From the NCBI GenBank assembly GCA_910584365.1, contig CAJUAF010000007.1, forward strand, positions 1-64,000: 64,000 bases of DNA. Reading direction: 5' to 3'. Position numbers and translations under genes: made by a program. Source of the DNA: an uncultured Muribaculaceae bacterium. Lineage in GTDB: Bacteria > Bacteroidota > Bacteroidia > Bacteroidales > Muribaculaceae. The notes beneath the pieces are model-generated. The model saw only the letters and a program-made list of their open reading frames with translations, ran no database searches and had not been told where the DNA came from. Below are positions 44,848 through 53,972 of this stretch, piece by piece. Within the stretch, counting starts at the first letter, position 1; every line of letters begins with the position of its first letter.

Positions 44848-44879
44848 CAAATGTAATGATTGTTTTATAAAAAATCAAA
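44848..44879 (-). promoter_or_regulatory. Promoter of the pseudo-metzincin operon
   Basis: Minus-strand -33 TTTG (44876-44879) and -7 TACATTTG (44848-44855), 20 nt apart. A leader of about 115 or 165 nt results, depending on the start codon. The remaining gap up to 45089 (AT-rich) shows nothing else I can support. Confidence 0.68.
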
Positions 44880-45089
44880 ATTATTCCCAAAATTTTTTCT
44901 GAGAGCGGCTGAAAACGCCTTACATGGTATAACGCTCAGATTGTCAGTGCGTTATTGGTAGTTGTTCGAGGGGCGAATAAAAGCAGTGTAAGATCGGAAA
45001 AAATTAAAAGGCTGATAATTAGAGGGAAAATTTCGGATTTGTAAGGTCGTTTTTTCGGGATGTCAGGTGCTTTTCGGGGGATTCCGGGG

Positions 45090-46322
45090 TCAGCGGAAGA
45101 AGATGTAGGCGGCGAAGATGCCGGCGATGGAGCCGGTGATGTCAGCAAGGAGAGCGTAGGGGACGGCGTAGCGGGTCTTACGGATGCCGACCGAGCCGAA
45201 GTAGACGGCCAGGACGTAGAACATCGTGTCGGTGGACCCCTGGATGGCGGCCGAGACTTTGGCCACGAAGGCGTCGGCGCCGTGGGTACTCATCAGGTCT
45301 ACCATCAGGCCGCGGGAACCGGATCCGCTCAGGGGTTTCATCATGGCCGTAGGAAGCGCTTCAACCCACTCGGTATCCAGACCGCAGGCCGCCACGGCTG
45401 CCGTCATCCATTGTGTAATGAGGTCCATCGCCCCCGAGGCGCGGAACATCCCGATAGCAACCAGTATCGCCACCAGGTAGGGGATGATGGTGACAGCGGT
45501 CCTGAATCCCTCTTTGGCCCCTTCGATAAAGGCTTCATATACATTCATCCGGCGCCACATCCCGGCGAAGAGGAACGCAGCGATTACCGTAAAGAGCAAT
45601 GCATTGGCTATCAGTGAGCTGTAATGCTCCACACGGGCGCCGTCCATCCCCGAGAAGAACCATACGGTCAGTCCGATGACGCCCATCATGCCGCCGAGCC
45701 ACGCCAGCAGTACCGGGTCGAGCAGCTGGATGCGCTGGCGCAGGCAGAGGGTCACGATACCTACGAGCGTTGAGACGAAAGTTGCCAGCAGAATCGGCAG
45801 GAATACGTCCGTAGGATTTGCCGCTCCTGCCTGGGCGCGGTACATCATTATTGAAATAGGGATAAAACAGAGCCCCGAGGCGTTGAGAACCAGGAACATA
45901 ATCATGGCGTCCGTGGCGGTGTCCTTCTCCCGGTTGAGGGTCTGGAGTTCCTGCATCGCCTTCAGACCCAGAGGGGTGGCCGCGTTGTCCAGTCCGAGCA
46001 TATTGGCCGACACGTTCATGAAAATCGACCCCATTGCCGGATGTCCTTTCGGCACACCGGGAAACAGGCGGCAGAAGAGCGGCGAAATCAGCCGCCCGAA
46101 GAAGCCTATCACTCCGGCGCGTTCCCCGATTTTCATCAGGCCGAGCCACAGGGAAAGCACCCCGGTCAGACCCAGGGAGATTTCAAACGCGGTGGCGGCG
46201 GAAGTGAAGGAGGAACCCATGATTTCCCCCCAGACAGAGATGTCTCCGCAGAATATCGAGCGGTAGAGCGCCACCAGGAACGCGGTCAGAAAAAAAGCTA
46301 TCCAGATATAATTGAGAGCCAC
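45090..46322 (-). CDS. Spore maturation protein A/B fusion (nucleoside recognition domain membrane protein)
   Basis: 410 aa membrane protein. The N-terminal half is SpmA-like (SLWLGLMKIGERAGVIGFFG, NMLGLDNAATPLGLKAMQEL) and the C-terminal half SpmB-like (PYLVAILVAIGMFRASGAMD, then STDTMFYVLAVYFGSVGIRK). Such fusions are common in non-sporulating Bacteroidetes, where the role is unknown, perhaps transport of small nucleoside-like molecules; sporulation is not implied. Transcribed alone. Confidence 0.9.
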   Translation of the reverse strand: MALNYIWIAFFLTAFLVALYRSIFCGDISVWGEIMGSSFTSAATAFEISLGLTGVLSLWLGLMKIGERAGVIGFFGRLISPLFCRLFPGVPKGHPAMGSIFMNVSANMLGLDNAATPLGLKAMQELQTLNREKDTATDAMIMFLVLNASGLCFIPISIMMYRAQAGAANPTDVFLPILLATFVSTLVGIVTLCLRQRIQLLDPVLLAWLGGMMGVIGLTVWFFSGMDGARVEHYSSLIANALLFTVIAAFLFAGMWRRMNVYEAFIEGAKEGFRTAVTIIPYLVAILVAIGMFRASGAMDLITQWMTAAVAACGLDTEWVEALPTAMMKPLSGSGSRGLMVDLMSTHGADAFVAKVSAAIQGSTDTMFYVLAVYFGSVGIRKTRYAVPYALLADITGSIAGIFAAYIFFR

Positions 46323-46359
46323 GGCAATGAGGTTGTGAGAAAAATTGGAATATTTGTCG

Positions 46360-46367
46360 CAAATTTA
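46360..46367 (-). promoter_or_regulatory. -7 box of the SpmA/B gene
   Basis: Minus-strand TAAATTTG about 40 nt before the ATG at 46322; no clear -33 element. Confidence 0.5.
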
Positions 46368-46378
46368 GGTATTTTTAC

Positions 46379-46408
46379 TTGTTTATCCGAAAACATTGAT
46401 TACCTTTG
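46379..46408 (+). promoter_or_regulatory. Promoter of the PAP2 gene
   Basis: -33 CTTG-type (TTG 46379-46381) and -7 TACCTTTG (46401-46408), 19 nt apart, divergent from the SpmA/B promoter. The leader is about 85-90 nt. Confidence 0.65.
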
Positions 46409-46498
46409 CGAAGTTTATTCCAAACAAATTATCCATATCTACCAACATTCCGCATTCTTGATTCAGGGATTATTGACAAAACAAAGTAAGAAGATACA

Positions 46499-47461
46499 GT
46501 GAAACCTCTGTCTTATCCATCGGTCATAGTGATATTCCTGTTGCTGGCGGTGTCGGTGTTCCGGCATCAGGCGGCGGAAACGCTGACGGATTCCCGGCTG
46601 ACCTACCCCTCCGAGTCTGTCAGTCCACGGATAATTTTCAGTCCCGAAATCACTCCCGATGAGCTTTACGGAGACAGCATCGTGGTTGTCTCCCATGAGC
46701 AGGAAACCACCAACACAACTCCGGCCGCTTTCATGCTGGATCATACCCACGATTTCCACTGGGAGCAATTCATCGTCCCGGCCGGAGTTATTGCTGCCTC
46801 CTCCCTCTTTGTCAGAACCCCGAAACTTGTCCGGGCCCGCGAGTGGGTGCAGAAGCAGCTGGCCAACCGCACGGGCCAGCCACGCACGGAAGTAGACAAT
46901 TATCTTCAGTTTCTCCCCCTGGCGGCAGGTTACGGACTCTATGCCTGCGGTGTCAAAGGGGAGCATAACCTCCTGGACAAGACCATCATCCTTGCAATGA
47001 GCTATGCCACTTTCGCCGCCGTCAACCACTCCCTGAAGTTCGCTTTCGGCGAACAGCGCCCCAATTCCATGGCAATGAATTCCTTCCCGTCGGGCCATAC
47101 GGGGACCGCTTTCGCAGGCGCCGAATTCCTGCGCCGCGAGTACTGGGATACCAACAAATGGATTGGTGTGGCCGGATATGCCTGTGCCGCCGTGGTCGGA
47201 TATATGCGTATCTATAACAACCGCCACTGGTTCAACGACGTACTGGGGGGCGCCGCCCTGGGATATATGTCGACGGCGTTCGCCTACTGGCTCTATCCGA
47301 AAATATTCCGGCGCCAGGCTCAACTCCGATGCCAGGAACTTCTCCAGCGGCTCGATTGCGGGGATGCTTCATCATCTTCGGACTCCCGTCAGCCCGTGTG
47401 CGTGGCCTCTCCGTGGCTTTCCGCTTCTTCGGCCGGAGTGAGTTGTATGGTCCTTTTCTGA
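46499..47461 (+). CDS. PAP2-family phosphatase
   Basis: 320 aa starting at GTG 46499 (no ATG fits the signal segment VIVIFLLLAVSVF). The three PAP2 motifs are complete: KFAFGEQRP (KxxxxxxRP), NSFPSGHTGTAF (PSGH) and MRIYNNRHWFNDVLGG (Rx5HxxxD), all at about residues 180-250. Such proteins dephosphorylate lipid pyrophosphates (undecaprenyl-PP) or lipid A. The N-terminal 85 residues are extracytoplasmic. The last about 50 residues (after YWLYPKIFRRQ) are an unusual Ser/Cys-rich tail not typical of the family; a 3' frame change could explain it. Confidence 0.9.
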   Translation: MKPLSYPSVIVIFLLLAVSVFRHQAAETLTDSRLTYPSESVSPRIIFSPEITPDELYGDSIVVVSHEQETTNTTPAAFMLDHTHDFHWEQFIVPAGVIAASSLFVRTPKLVRAREWVQKQLANRTGQPRTEVDNYLQFLPLAAGYGLYACGVKGEHNLLDKTIILAMSYATFAAVNHSLKFAFGEQRPNSMAMNSFPSGHTGTAFAGAEFLRREYWDTNKWIGVAGYACAAVVGYMRIYNNRHWFNDVLGGAALGYMSTAFAYWLYPKIFRRQAQLRCQELLQRLDCGDASSSSDSRQPVCVASPWLSASSAGVSCMVLF

Positions 47462-47502
47462 GACTGCGGCGGAGATGTGTGGCGAAATTTGCGTGGCGGA
47501 AG

Positions 47503-47534
47503 TTTGGGAGTGTGGGAACAAAGTAGTAACTTTG
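47503..47534 (+). promoter_or_regulatory. Promoter of the LPS-kinase operon
   Basis: -33 TTTG (47503-47506) and -7 TAACTTTG (47527-47534), 20 nt apart; leader about 55 nt. It is probably the main promoter for genes up to about 54686, which have gaps below 50 bp. Confidence 0.75.
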
Positions 47535-47592
47535 TAAGCGGGGCGCCCTCTCTCCCTCCGGGAGAATTTTCAGATGGGGACCCTGCTCCGCG

Positions 47593-48360
47593 ATGTTTAG
47601 AAAGGAAATTATTGTCACCTCCCCCGATTCTGCGGTAGACCGCGCTGTAAGGCCATTGCTCGAAACTCTGGCCCGCGAGGGTGTGCCCTCCTCGGCCGAG
47701 AGAATTTACCACGGTTCCCGCAACTCCATCTATACCCTTGATATCCCCTCCCTTGGGACAGTCTCCATCAAGGAATTCAAGATTCCTGTATTTCCCAACA
47801 ACTTCGTTTACTGCGGTCTGCGGGGTTCCAAAGCCCGGCGCAGTTTTGAACACGCGATGATCCTGACCGATTCCGGCATACAGACGCCGACCCCCTACGG
47901 CTACGTGGAAGTGCGTTCCGGAGTTCCCGTAAGGCTCGGACGGAGCTATTATGTCTGCCGCCACGTTCCATACCATCCTATCCGGGAATGGGAAAACTCT
48001 CCGGCGGAAGATGTTCCCCTCATAGCTGCCGAAATCGGGGACTGCCTGGCCCAGATGCACAAGGCCGGAATCTACCACCGCGATTTCTCGCGGGGCAATC
48101 TCCTGCTGGTAACCGGTGCGGACGGTCGTCCCTGCGGCATATCCCTGCTTGACCTCAACCGAATGAATTTTCATGTCCGCGATACCTCAATGCTGATGAG
48201 AATGTTCGGCGGACTGGCCTGGACGGAGGAGTCCATGCGGATGATTGTGGATGCCTACTGCGGGGCGTTCGGTATGGATTCCGCCTCGGTGCTGCCCCGC
48301 GCCCTGGCCGAACAGCGGCGTTTCATCCGCGCTTTCAAGCGCAAGCACCATCTGAAATAG
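47593..48360 (+). CDS. Lipopolysaccharide kinase (Kdo/WaaP-like) family protein
   Basis: 255 aa kinase-like fold. The catalytic loop is GIYHRDFSRGNLLL (HxDxxxxN), and the next strand gives SLLDLNRM where DFD or DFG is usual, so metal binding may be altered. The N-terminal KEFKIPVFPNN contains a plausible ATP-contact lysine. Family members phosphorylate sugars of the LPS core; the target here is inferred. First of a likely operon with a nucleoside kinase, PatB, aroA and further genes. Confidence 0.83.
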   Translation: MFRKEIIVTSPDSAVDRAVRPLLETLAREGVPSSAERIYHGSRNSIYTLDIPSLGTVSIKEFKIPVFPNNFVYCGLRGSKARRSFEHAMILTDSGIQTPTPYGYVEVRSGVPVRLGRSYYVCRHVPYHPIREWENSPAEDVPLIAAEIGDCLAQMHKAGIYHRDFSRGNLLLVTGADGRPCGISLLDLNRMNFHVRDTSMLMRMFGGLAWTEESMRMIVDAYCGAFGMDSASVLPRALAEQRRFIRAFKRKHHLK

Positions 48361-48409
48361 AAAAACTTTTTACAGACTACCTGACTCCGGATACTTAACC
48401 CTCAATTTT

Positions 48410-50113
48410 ATGAGTGACTGTCTGAAAATCTATTGCGAGAACATTGGGGAATATTTCCCCATTGACGGTGGAGAAACCCTTCTGGAACTCGCCCGCCGCA
48501 TCGGACCTGAACGGCTCGGACTGAAATTCGCGCCTGTCTGTGCCCTTGTCAACAATAAGAACGAGCCGCTGCAGTATCAGGTCTTCGCTCCCAAGATGGT
48601 AAGATTTCTCGACAGGCAGTCGTCGTCGGGTTTCCGGGTATATACACGCTCGCTCTGCATGATGGTGTATTATGCCGTCCGGGAGCTGCTTCCAGGGGCG
48701 CGTCTGCGCATCGTCCACTCCATTGCCGGGGGATGGTACTGCCGTCTCTTCCTCAAAGACGCCGACGGGGTGGAGCGGCCTGTCCCGGTGGATTCCTCAC
48801 TGATAGAGCGGTTGGAAGAGGCCGTGGCGCGTCTGCGTGACCGCGATGTCCCTTTCGTGCGCCGCGAGCGCCTTACCCGCGACATCAAGGCCCGTTTCCA
48901 GCAGGAGGGGCTGATGGACAAGGTGGAGCTTCTCGACACGGTCCATGAACTCTACACCACCGTCTACCGCCTCGACGGGGTGATGGACAGTTACTACGGC
49001 GCCCTGGCTCCCTCGACGGGAGTGATGGATATTTTCTCTCTGAAACTTTACAAGAAGGGGTTCCTGCTTCTGGGTCCCGACCGCCGTAATCCGGATGTCC
49101 CCGCCCAGGAGGTAACACAGGAAAAGATGTACGAGGCGTTCAACGAGACTCTCCGTTTCAACCGTATTATCGGGGTCAGCAATGTAGGGCAGCTTAACAA
49201 GGCGGTGGAATGTGACCGCACCGAACAACTTATAAACGTAGCCGAGGCCCTGCACGACAAGAAAATTGCCGCCATCGCCGATGAGATCGCCGCCCGTTAT
49301 CACGAGGGTGGCGCCCGCGTGGTGCTTGTGGCCGGTCCCTCTTCCTCGGGCAAGACCACGTTTACCAAGCGCCTGGCTATCTATCTCCTGACGAATCTCC
49401 TCCAGCCAGAGATGATTTCACTTGACAATTACTTCGTCAACCGGGAGCAGACACCCCGCGACGAGACCGGCGATTACGATTATGAATCCCTCTATGCTCT
49501 CGATCTCCAGGGATTCAACCGCGACCTGTCGGCCCTTCTGCGCGGCGAGGAGGTCAGTATGCCGGTCTATAATTTCGAGCTTGGGAAACGTCAGTACAAA
49601 GGGGATACCCTCCGCATCGGTCCCAACTCCATCTTGCTTCTCGAGGGAATCCACGGGCTGAATCCCGAGCTGACAGCCTCGATAGACGAGAAGATGAAGT
49701 ACCGGGTTTATGTCTCGGCCCTGACCACACTCTCGATAGATGACCACAACTGGATTCCGACGACCGACAATCGTCTGCTGCGCCGGATTATCCGCGACCA
49801 TAAATACCGCGGGGCGTCGGCCGTCGACACTCTCCGCCGCTGGCCGAGTGTGCGCCGCGGCGAGGAGAAATGGATTTTTCCCTATCAGGAGAACGCCGAT
49901 TCCACGTTCAATTCCTCTCTTATTTTCGAACTCGGGGTGATGAAAGACTACGGCGAGGAGATTCTACGGAGCGTTCCCAACGACTGCCCCGAGTATGCCG
50001 AAGCCTACCGCCTGCGCCGCTTCCTGCGCTATTTCGAGCCGATAGGGGAGAGGTCGATTCCCCCGACCTCGCTTCTCCGCGAATTTCTCGGCGGCTCCTC
50101 TTTCCGATATTAA
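48410..50113 (+). CDS. Nucleoside kinase (uridine kinase-like) with N-terminal TGS-type region
   Basis: 567 aa. The N-terminal 60 residues (IYCENIGEYFPIDGGETLLE) look like a TGS/threonyl-tRNA-synthetase-type N-domain. The C-terminal half is a P-loop kinase: VLVAGPSSSGKTTFTKRLAI (about residue 300), then MISLDNYFVNREQTPRD and LLLEGIHGLNPELT, as in uridine/phosphoribulokinase families. It probably phosphorylates a nucleoside, substrate unknown. This arrangement is common in Bacteroidetes. Follows the LPS-kinase gene by 49 bp. Confidence 0.88.
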   Translation: MSDCLKIYCENIGEYFPIDGGETLLELARRIGPERLGLKFAPVCALVNNKNEPLQYQVFAPKMVRFLDRQSSSGFRVYTRSLCMMVYYAVRELLPGARLRIVHSIAGGWYCRLFLKDADGVERPVPVDSSLIERLEEAVARLRDRDVPFVRRERLTRDIKARFQQEGLMDKVELLDTVHELYTTVYRLDGVMDSYYGALAPSTGVMDIFSLKLYKKGFLLLGPDRRNPDVPAQEVTQEKMYEAFNETLRFNRIIGVSNVGQLNKAVECDRTEQLINVAEALHDKKIAAIADEIAARYHEGGARVVLVAGPSSSGKTTFTKRLAIYLLTNLLQPEMISLDNYFVNREQTPRDETGDYDYESLYALDLQGFNRDLSALLRGEEVSMPVYNFELGKRQYKGDTLRIGPNSILLLEGIHGLNPELTASIDEKMKYRVYVSALTTLSIDDHNWIPTTDNRLLRRIIRDHKYRGASAVDTLRRWPSVRRGEEKWIFPYQENADSTFNSSLIFELGVMKDYGEEILRSVPNDCPEYAEAYRLRRFLRYFEPIGERSIPPTSLLREFLGGSSFRY

Positions 50114-50138
50114 CCTCTAAACTGAAAAACGAAGACTT

Positions 50139-51344
50139 ATGTATGATTTCGACCGGGTCATAGACCGTCATGGAACCGGCTGCGCCAAGTTCGGCGAGCT
50201 TCGCCAGATGTTCGGCTGCGAGGACCTTACCCCTCTCTGGATCGCCGACATGGATTTCGCCGTCTGCCCCGAGATAACCGGAGCGCTCCGACGCCGTATC
50301 GACCATCCGATTTACGGCTATGCCGTAGCCCCCGAAAGCTACTGGCAGTCGATTATCGACTGGCTCGAGTCGCGCCATAACTTTCGGGTAACCCGCCGGG
50401 AACTCGCTTTCGTACCCGGTGTTGTCAAAGGTATCGGATATGCCGTCAATCATTTTACCGGAAAGGGGGACGAAGTCATAATCCAGCCCCCTGTATATCA
50501 TCCTTTCCGGCGCGTTATCGAAGGGAACGGACGCCGGGTGCTGCCCAATCCTCTCGTGCTTACTCCGGAAGGGAACTATGAGATGAATCTCGAGGAACTG
50601 GAGCGTCTGGTCAAAGAGCGCCATCCGGCGATGATGATTCTCTGCAACCCCCACAATCCGGTCGGAATACAGTGGTCCCGCGAGACTCTGGCCGAGGTGG
50701 GCCGCATCTGCCGCGAGGGGGGAGTGGTGTGTGTCTCCGATGAGATTCACGGCGACCTGGTCCTCCACGGAAAGCCTCACTATCCTTTCGCCGCCTGTTC
50801 GGAGGACTGCGCCGAGGTGGCCGTAACTTTCGGAGCCCCCTCGAAGACGTTCAATATCCCCGGACTGGTCTCCTCCTGGTGCGTAATCCGGAATCCGCGC
50901 CTGCGTCGGGACTTCTACGACTGGCTCGAAGTCAACGAATTCTCCACTCCTACGTTTGTCTCCACCCTGGGGACGGAAGCCGCCTACCGCAACGGCTCAC
51001 GATGGCTTGCGGAGGCAATGGAATATATAGAGAAAAATATCGCTGTGGTAAGGGAATTCCTGGCCGAACGTCTCCCTGAGGTAGGGATGATCGAACCGCA
51101 GGCGTCTTTCCTTGTCTGGATGGATTTCCGGCGTCTGAACCTCACCCATGAGGAGCTTGTCGACCTGGTTGTCCACCGCGCCAGGCTGGCCCTCAATGAC
51201 GGCGAGATGTTCGGCGCCGAAGGGCACGGTTTCATGCGCGTCAACGTCGCCACTCCCCGATGCTGTCTTCTCGAAGCCCTCGGCCGCCTTGAGAAAGCCG
51301 TCCGCACCCTTCCTGTCAAAAAACTCTCCGCCGCCACGATATGA
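50139..51344 (+). CDS. PatB/MalY-family pyridoxal-phosphate C-S lyase
   Basis: 401 aa, aminotransferase class I/II fold. PLP lysine: VTFGAPSKTFNIPGLVSSW (about residue 235). Early motifs TPLWIADMDFAVCPEI and ILCNPHNPVGIQWSRETL are typical of MalY/PatB cystathionine beta-lyase-like enzymes. It probably cleaves cystathionine or cysteine conjugates (methionine/cysteine metabolism). It overlaps aroA by 4 bp. The enzyme family is clear; substrate is inferred. Confidence 0.9.
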   Translation: MYDFDRVIDRHGTGCAKFGELRQMFGCEDLTPLWIADMDFAVCPEITGALRRRIDHPIYGYAVAPESYWQSIIDWLESRHNFRVTRRELAFVPGVVKGIGYAVNHFTGKGDEVIIQPPVYHPFRRVIEGNGRRVLPNPLVLTPEGNYEMNLEELERLVKERHPAMMILCNPHNPVGIQWSRETLAEVGRICREGGVVCVSDEIHGDLVLHGKPHYPFAACSEDCAEVAVTFGAPSKTFNIPGLVSSWCVIRNPRLRRDFYDWLEVNEFSTPTFVSTLGTEAAYRNGSRWLAEAMEYIEKNIAVVREFLAERLPEVGMIEPQASFLVWMDFRRLNLTHEELVDLVVHRARLALNDGEMFGAEGHGFMRVNVATPRCCLLEALGRLEKAVRTLPVKKLSAATI

Positions 51345-52675
51345 TTTATCAGATTAATCCTCCTGAAGAACTTATAGAGGAGGGGAGGATTTGCCTCCCC
51401 CCCTCGAAATCCATGCTTAACCGCGCCCTGCTCCTGAACGCTCTTCGGGGAACGGAAGCCAGTGAATCTGCTCCTTTTTGCGGAGAGGAGGGGGAGCGGT
51501 CCGCTACCCTTTCCGATGATGTCAGAGTGATGTCCGAAGCTCTGGCGCTTCTCAGTCGTTCCGCGGCCGCTCCCTGTGAGATAAACCTCGGTGAATCGGG
51601 AACCGCCCTCCGCTTTCTTACGGCGTATGCCGCCTGTCGCCCCGGTATAGATGTAACGCTGACCGGCGCCGAAGGGCTGTCGCGACGCCCTGTGGGGCTG
51701 CTTGTCGATGCCCTGAGAAGCTGCGGCGCATCGGTGGAATATCTCGGTCGTGAGGGGTATGCGCCCCTGCGTGTCAAGGGTGCCGCGCTCCGCGGAGGAG
51801 AACTGCGGGTGGACGCCACGGTCTCCTCGCAGTTTATCTCGGCCCTGATGATGGTCGCTCCTCTGATGTCCGCTCCTCTCACGATTGTTTTCGACGGCGA
51901 GCCGGCATCGTTGCCCTATATAAAGATGACTGCCGAAATGATGCGGCGGCGCGGCGTGGAGGTCGAGATGAATCCGCTTTCCGTGGCTGTGACCGGCGGA
52001 AGCTATCGTCCTGTCGCGGAGAAAATCGAAGGAGACTGGTCTGCGGCCGCTTTCTGGTATGAGGTAGTGGCCCTGACCGCCGGGTGGATTAATCTTGTGA
52101 ACCTGCCGCTTCCCTCGGATTCCATCCAGGGGGATGCCGCGGCCGCCCGTTTCTTCGAGATGCTGGGTGTGCTGACCGATCCCTCCGAAGAGGAAGAAGG
52201 GGCGATATCCCTCTCCCCTTCCCCCGAAGTGTTCGGGCGTCTTGACCTGGACCTGAACGATTATCCCGACCTGGCTCCGCCGCTGACGGTGACCTGCTGT
52301 ATGCTCGGGGTTCCTTTCCGTTTCGTGGGCCTGAAAGCCCTCGGAATAAAGGAGTCTGACCGTCTTCAGGCGCTTGTGGAGGAGATGGAGCGTATCGGCT
52401 GTACCCTGGAAAAAATCCGGGATTTCGGTCTGGAATGGGACGGTAAGCGTCATCCTATGATAACCATGCCGGTATTCGATCCCCGGGGGGATCATCGCCT
52501 GGCTATGGCTTTCGCTCCCGCGGCCACTTACATACCTGGAATCCTTGTGAGGGATGCGGAATGTGTCTCCAAGTCCTATCCCGGTTACTGGGACGCCCTC
52601 CGCTCGCTGGGCTTTTCCGTAGAGGAATACCGCCCGGCAGAAGCTGAAACAGAAAATCCTGAAGAAGAAAAATGA
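51341..52675 (+). CDS. aroA: 3-phosphoshikimate 1-carboxyvinyltransferase (EPSP synthase)
   Basis: 444 aa. Motifs: CLPPSKSMLNRALLLNAL (phosphate-binding), NLGESGTALRFLTAYAA (the usual LGNAGTAxR region, here GESGTALR) and DPRGDHRLAMAFAPAA near the C-terminus. Its 4-bp overlaps with patB-like upstream and the hypothetical gene downstream indicate one operon. The product feeds chorismate synthesis together with aroB at 37417. Confidence 0.96.
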   Translation: MIYQINPPEELIEEGRICLPPSKSMLNRALLLNALRGTEASESAPFCGEEGERSATLSDDVRVMSEALALLSRSAAAPCEINLGESGTALRFLTAYAACRPGIDVTLTGAEGLSRRPVGLLVDALRSCGASVEYLGREGYAPLRVKGAALRGGELRVDATVSSQFISALMMVAPLMSAPLTIVFDGEPASLPYIKMTAEMMRRRGVEVEMNPLSVAVTGGSYRPVAEKIEGDWSAAAFWYEVVALTAGWINLVNLPLPSDSIQGDAAAARFFEMLGVLTDPSEEEEGAISLSPSPEVFGRLDLDLNDYPDLAPPLTVTCCMLGVPFRFVGLKALGIKESDRLQALVEEMERIGCTLEKIRDFGLEWDGKRHPMITMPVFDPRGDHRLAMAFAPAATYIPGILVRDAECVSKSYPGYWDALRSLGFSVEEYRPAEAETENPEEEK

Positions 52676-53136
52676 TAGTAGCGCTGATAATTCTGGCGGC
52701 TCTTGTCGCCGTCGGTCTTTCTCTCTGGCTCCTCCATCGCCGCGACACGGCGGATGACGTTCAGTCGCCCCCTCCTCCCCCTCCGGAACCTCTTCCGAAA
52801 ACGGAGGAGAGCGCTCCCGCTCCGGACATCGAGATCGACAGCGACGCCTGCTGCGGTATGCATATCACTTGCGAAAAAGATTCCCTGCTGGCATCGGTAA
52901 GCCGGGAAGTGGAGTATTTCGACGACGAGGAACTCGACCGGTTTGCCGGTCGAGGCGCCGAGGATTATTCTCCGGAGGAAATAGAGGAGTTCCGCGACGT
53001 ACTGCTGACGTTACTTCCGACAGACATCGCGCCCTGGGCACGGTCGATTCAGTTGCGCGGCATCACTCTCCCCTCCGAGGTCCGCGAGGAGCTGCTGATG
53101 ATTGTCGCCGAGGCCCGTAAGGGGGATGACCATTGA
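52672..53136 (+). CDS. Single-pass membrane protein, hypothetical
   Basis: 154 aa. An N-terminal transmembrane helix (VALIILAALVAVGLSLWLL) is followed by a proline-rich linker (PPPPPPEPLP), an acidic stretch with cysteines (DSDACCGMHITCEKDS), and a conserved-looking helical C-terminal part. No family recognised. The Cys-rich patch could bind a metal or cluster, which is speculative. It overlaps aroA by 4 bp and precedes a metal-transporter permease. Confidence 0.72.
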   Translation: MIVALIILAALVAVGLSLWLLHRRDTADDVQSPPPPPPEPLPKTEESAPAPDIEIDSDACCGMHITCEKDSLLASVSREVEYFDDEELDRFAGRGAEDYSPEEIEEFRDVLLTLLPTDIAPWARSIQLRGITLPSEVREELLMIVAEARKGDDH

Positions 53137-53156
53137 TTCCGACAGAGTAGCTTAAG

Positions 53157-53963
53157 ATGGGAATGTTCGGATATCAGTTCTTTATCAATGCCCTGCTGGG
53201 GGTAATTCTGATTTCGGTGGCTGCCGCCATGGTAGGCACGTATATCGTTACGCGCCGTATGGTGGCTATCTCGGGAGGTATCACCCACGCCTGTTTCGGA
53301 GGTCTGGGGCTGGGATGCTACCTGGGGTGGAGTCCGATGGCGCTTGCCGGGGTGTTCGCCGTGGGGTCGGCTCTCGGGGTGGAATGGCTTTCGACGCGCC
53401 ACCGTGTCCGCGAGGATTCCGCGATAGCGGTAGTCTGGGCTGTCGGGATGGCCGTCGGCGTTATTTTTGTGTTTCTTACTCCGGGATTCGTGCCCGAACT
53501 CAACAGTTTCCTGTTCGGCAACATCCTGACCATCTCCCGCGCCGATCTGTGGATTTTCGCGACATATCTGCTCCTGCTCGGAGGCTTTTTCCTGTGGAAG
53601 TTCAACGAGATTGTGGCCTGTGCGTTCGATGTGGATTTCGCCCGGGTGATGCATCTACCGGTGGGATTTGTCAACACGGTGATGACCGTCCTGGTGGCCG
53701 TCTGCATTGTCCTGACTATCCGGCTGGTGGGAATCATGCTGCTGATGTCGATGTTCTCCCTGCCGCAGCTTACCGCCGAGGTGTTTACGCGCCGATTCCG
53801 GGGTATGATGCTCCTGTCGGTGGTAATCTCCCTGCTCTGTTGCGTGGGGGGACTGATGCTGGCGATGTATGTCGATGTCCCTTGCTCGGCTTTGATTGTT
53901 ATAGTTATGGGTACGGTGTTCGCCCTGGCGAAGCTGTTGCGCCCCATCTTACCCCTCAAATGA
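53157..53963 (+). CDS. Metal ABC transporter permease (ZnuB/MntB family)
   Basis: 268 aa, about eight transmembrane helices, with GITHACFGGLGLGCYLGWSP early and IVLTIRLVGIMLLMSMFSLP in the EAA-like region. These permeases import Zn2+ or Mn2+. No ATPase (ZnuC) or binding protein (ZnuA) gene lies nearby, so those must be elsewhere. Follows the hypothetical membrane protein by 20 bp. Confidence 0.9.
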   Translation: MGMFGYQFFINALLGVILISVAAAMVGTYIVTRRMVAISGGITHACFGGLGLGCYLGWSPMALAGVFAVGSALGVEWLSTRHRVREDSAIAVVWAVGMAVGVIFVFLTPGFVPELNSFLFGNILTISRADLWIFATYLLLLGGFFLWKFNEIVACAFDVDFARVMHLPVGFVNTVMTVLVAVCIVLTIRLVGIMLLMSMFSLPQLTAEVFTRRFRGMMLLSVVISLLCCVGGLMLAMYVDVPCSALIVIVMGTVFALAKLLRPILPLK

Positions 53964-53972
53964 CAGACTGCG

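Noticed and set aside
44992..45001. AGATCGGAA, resembling the start of an Illumina adapter
   Set aside because: Only a 9-nt match followed by AAAA rather than GAGC; chance within genomic sequence.
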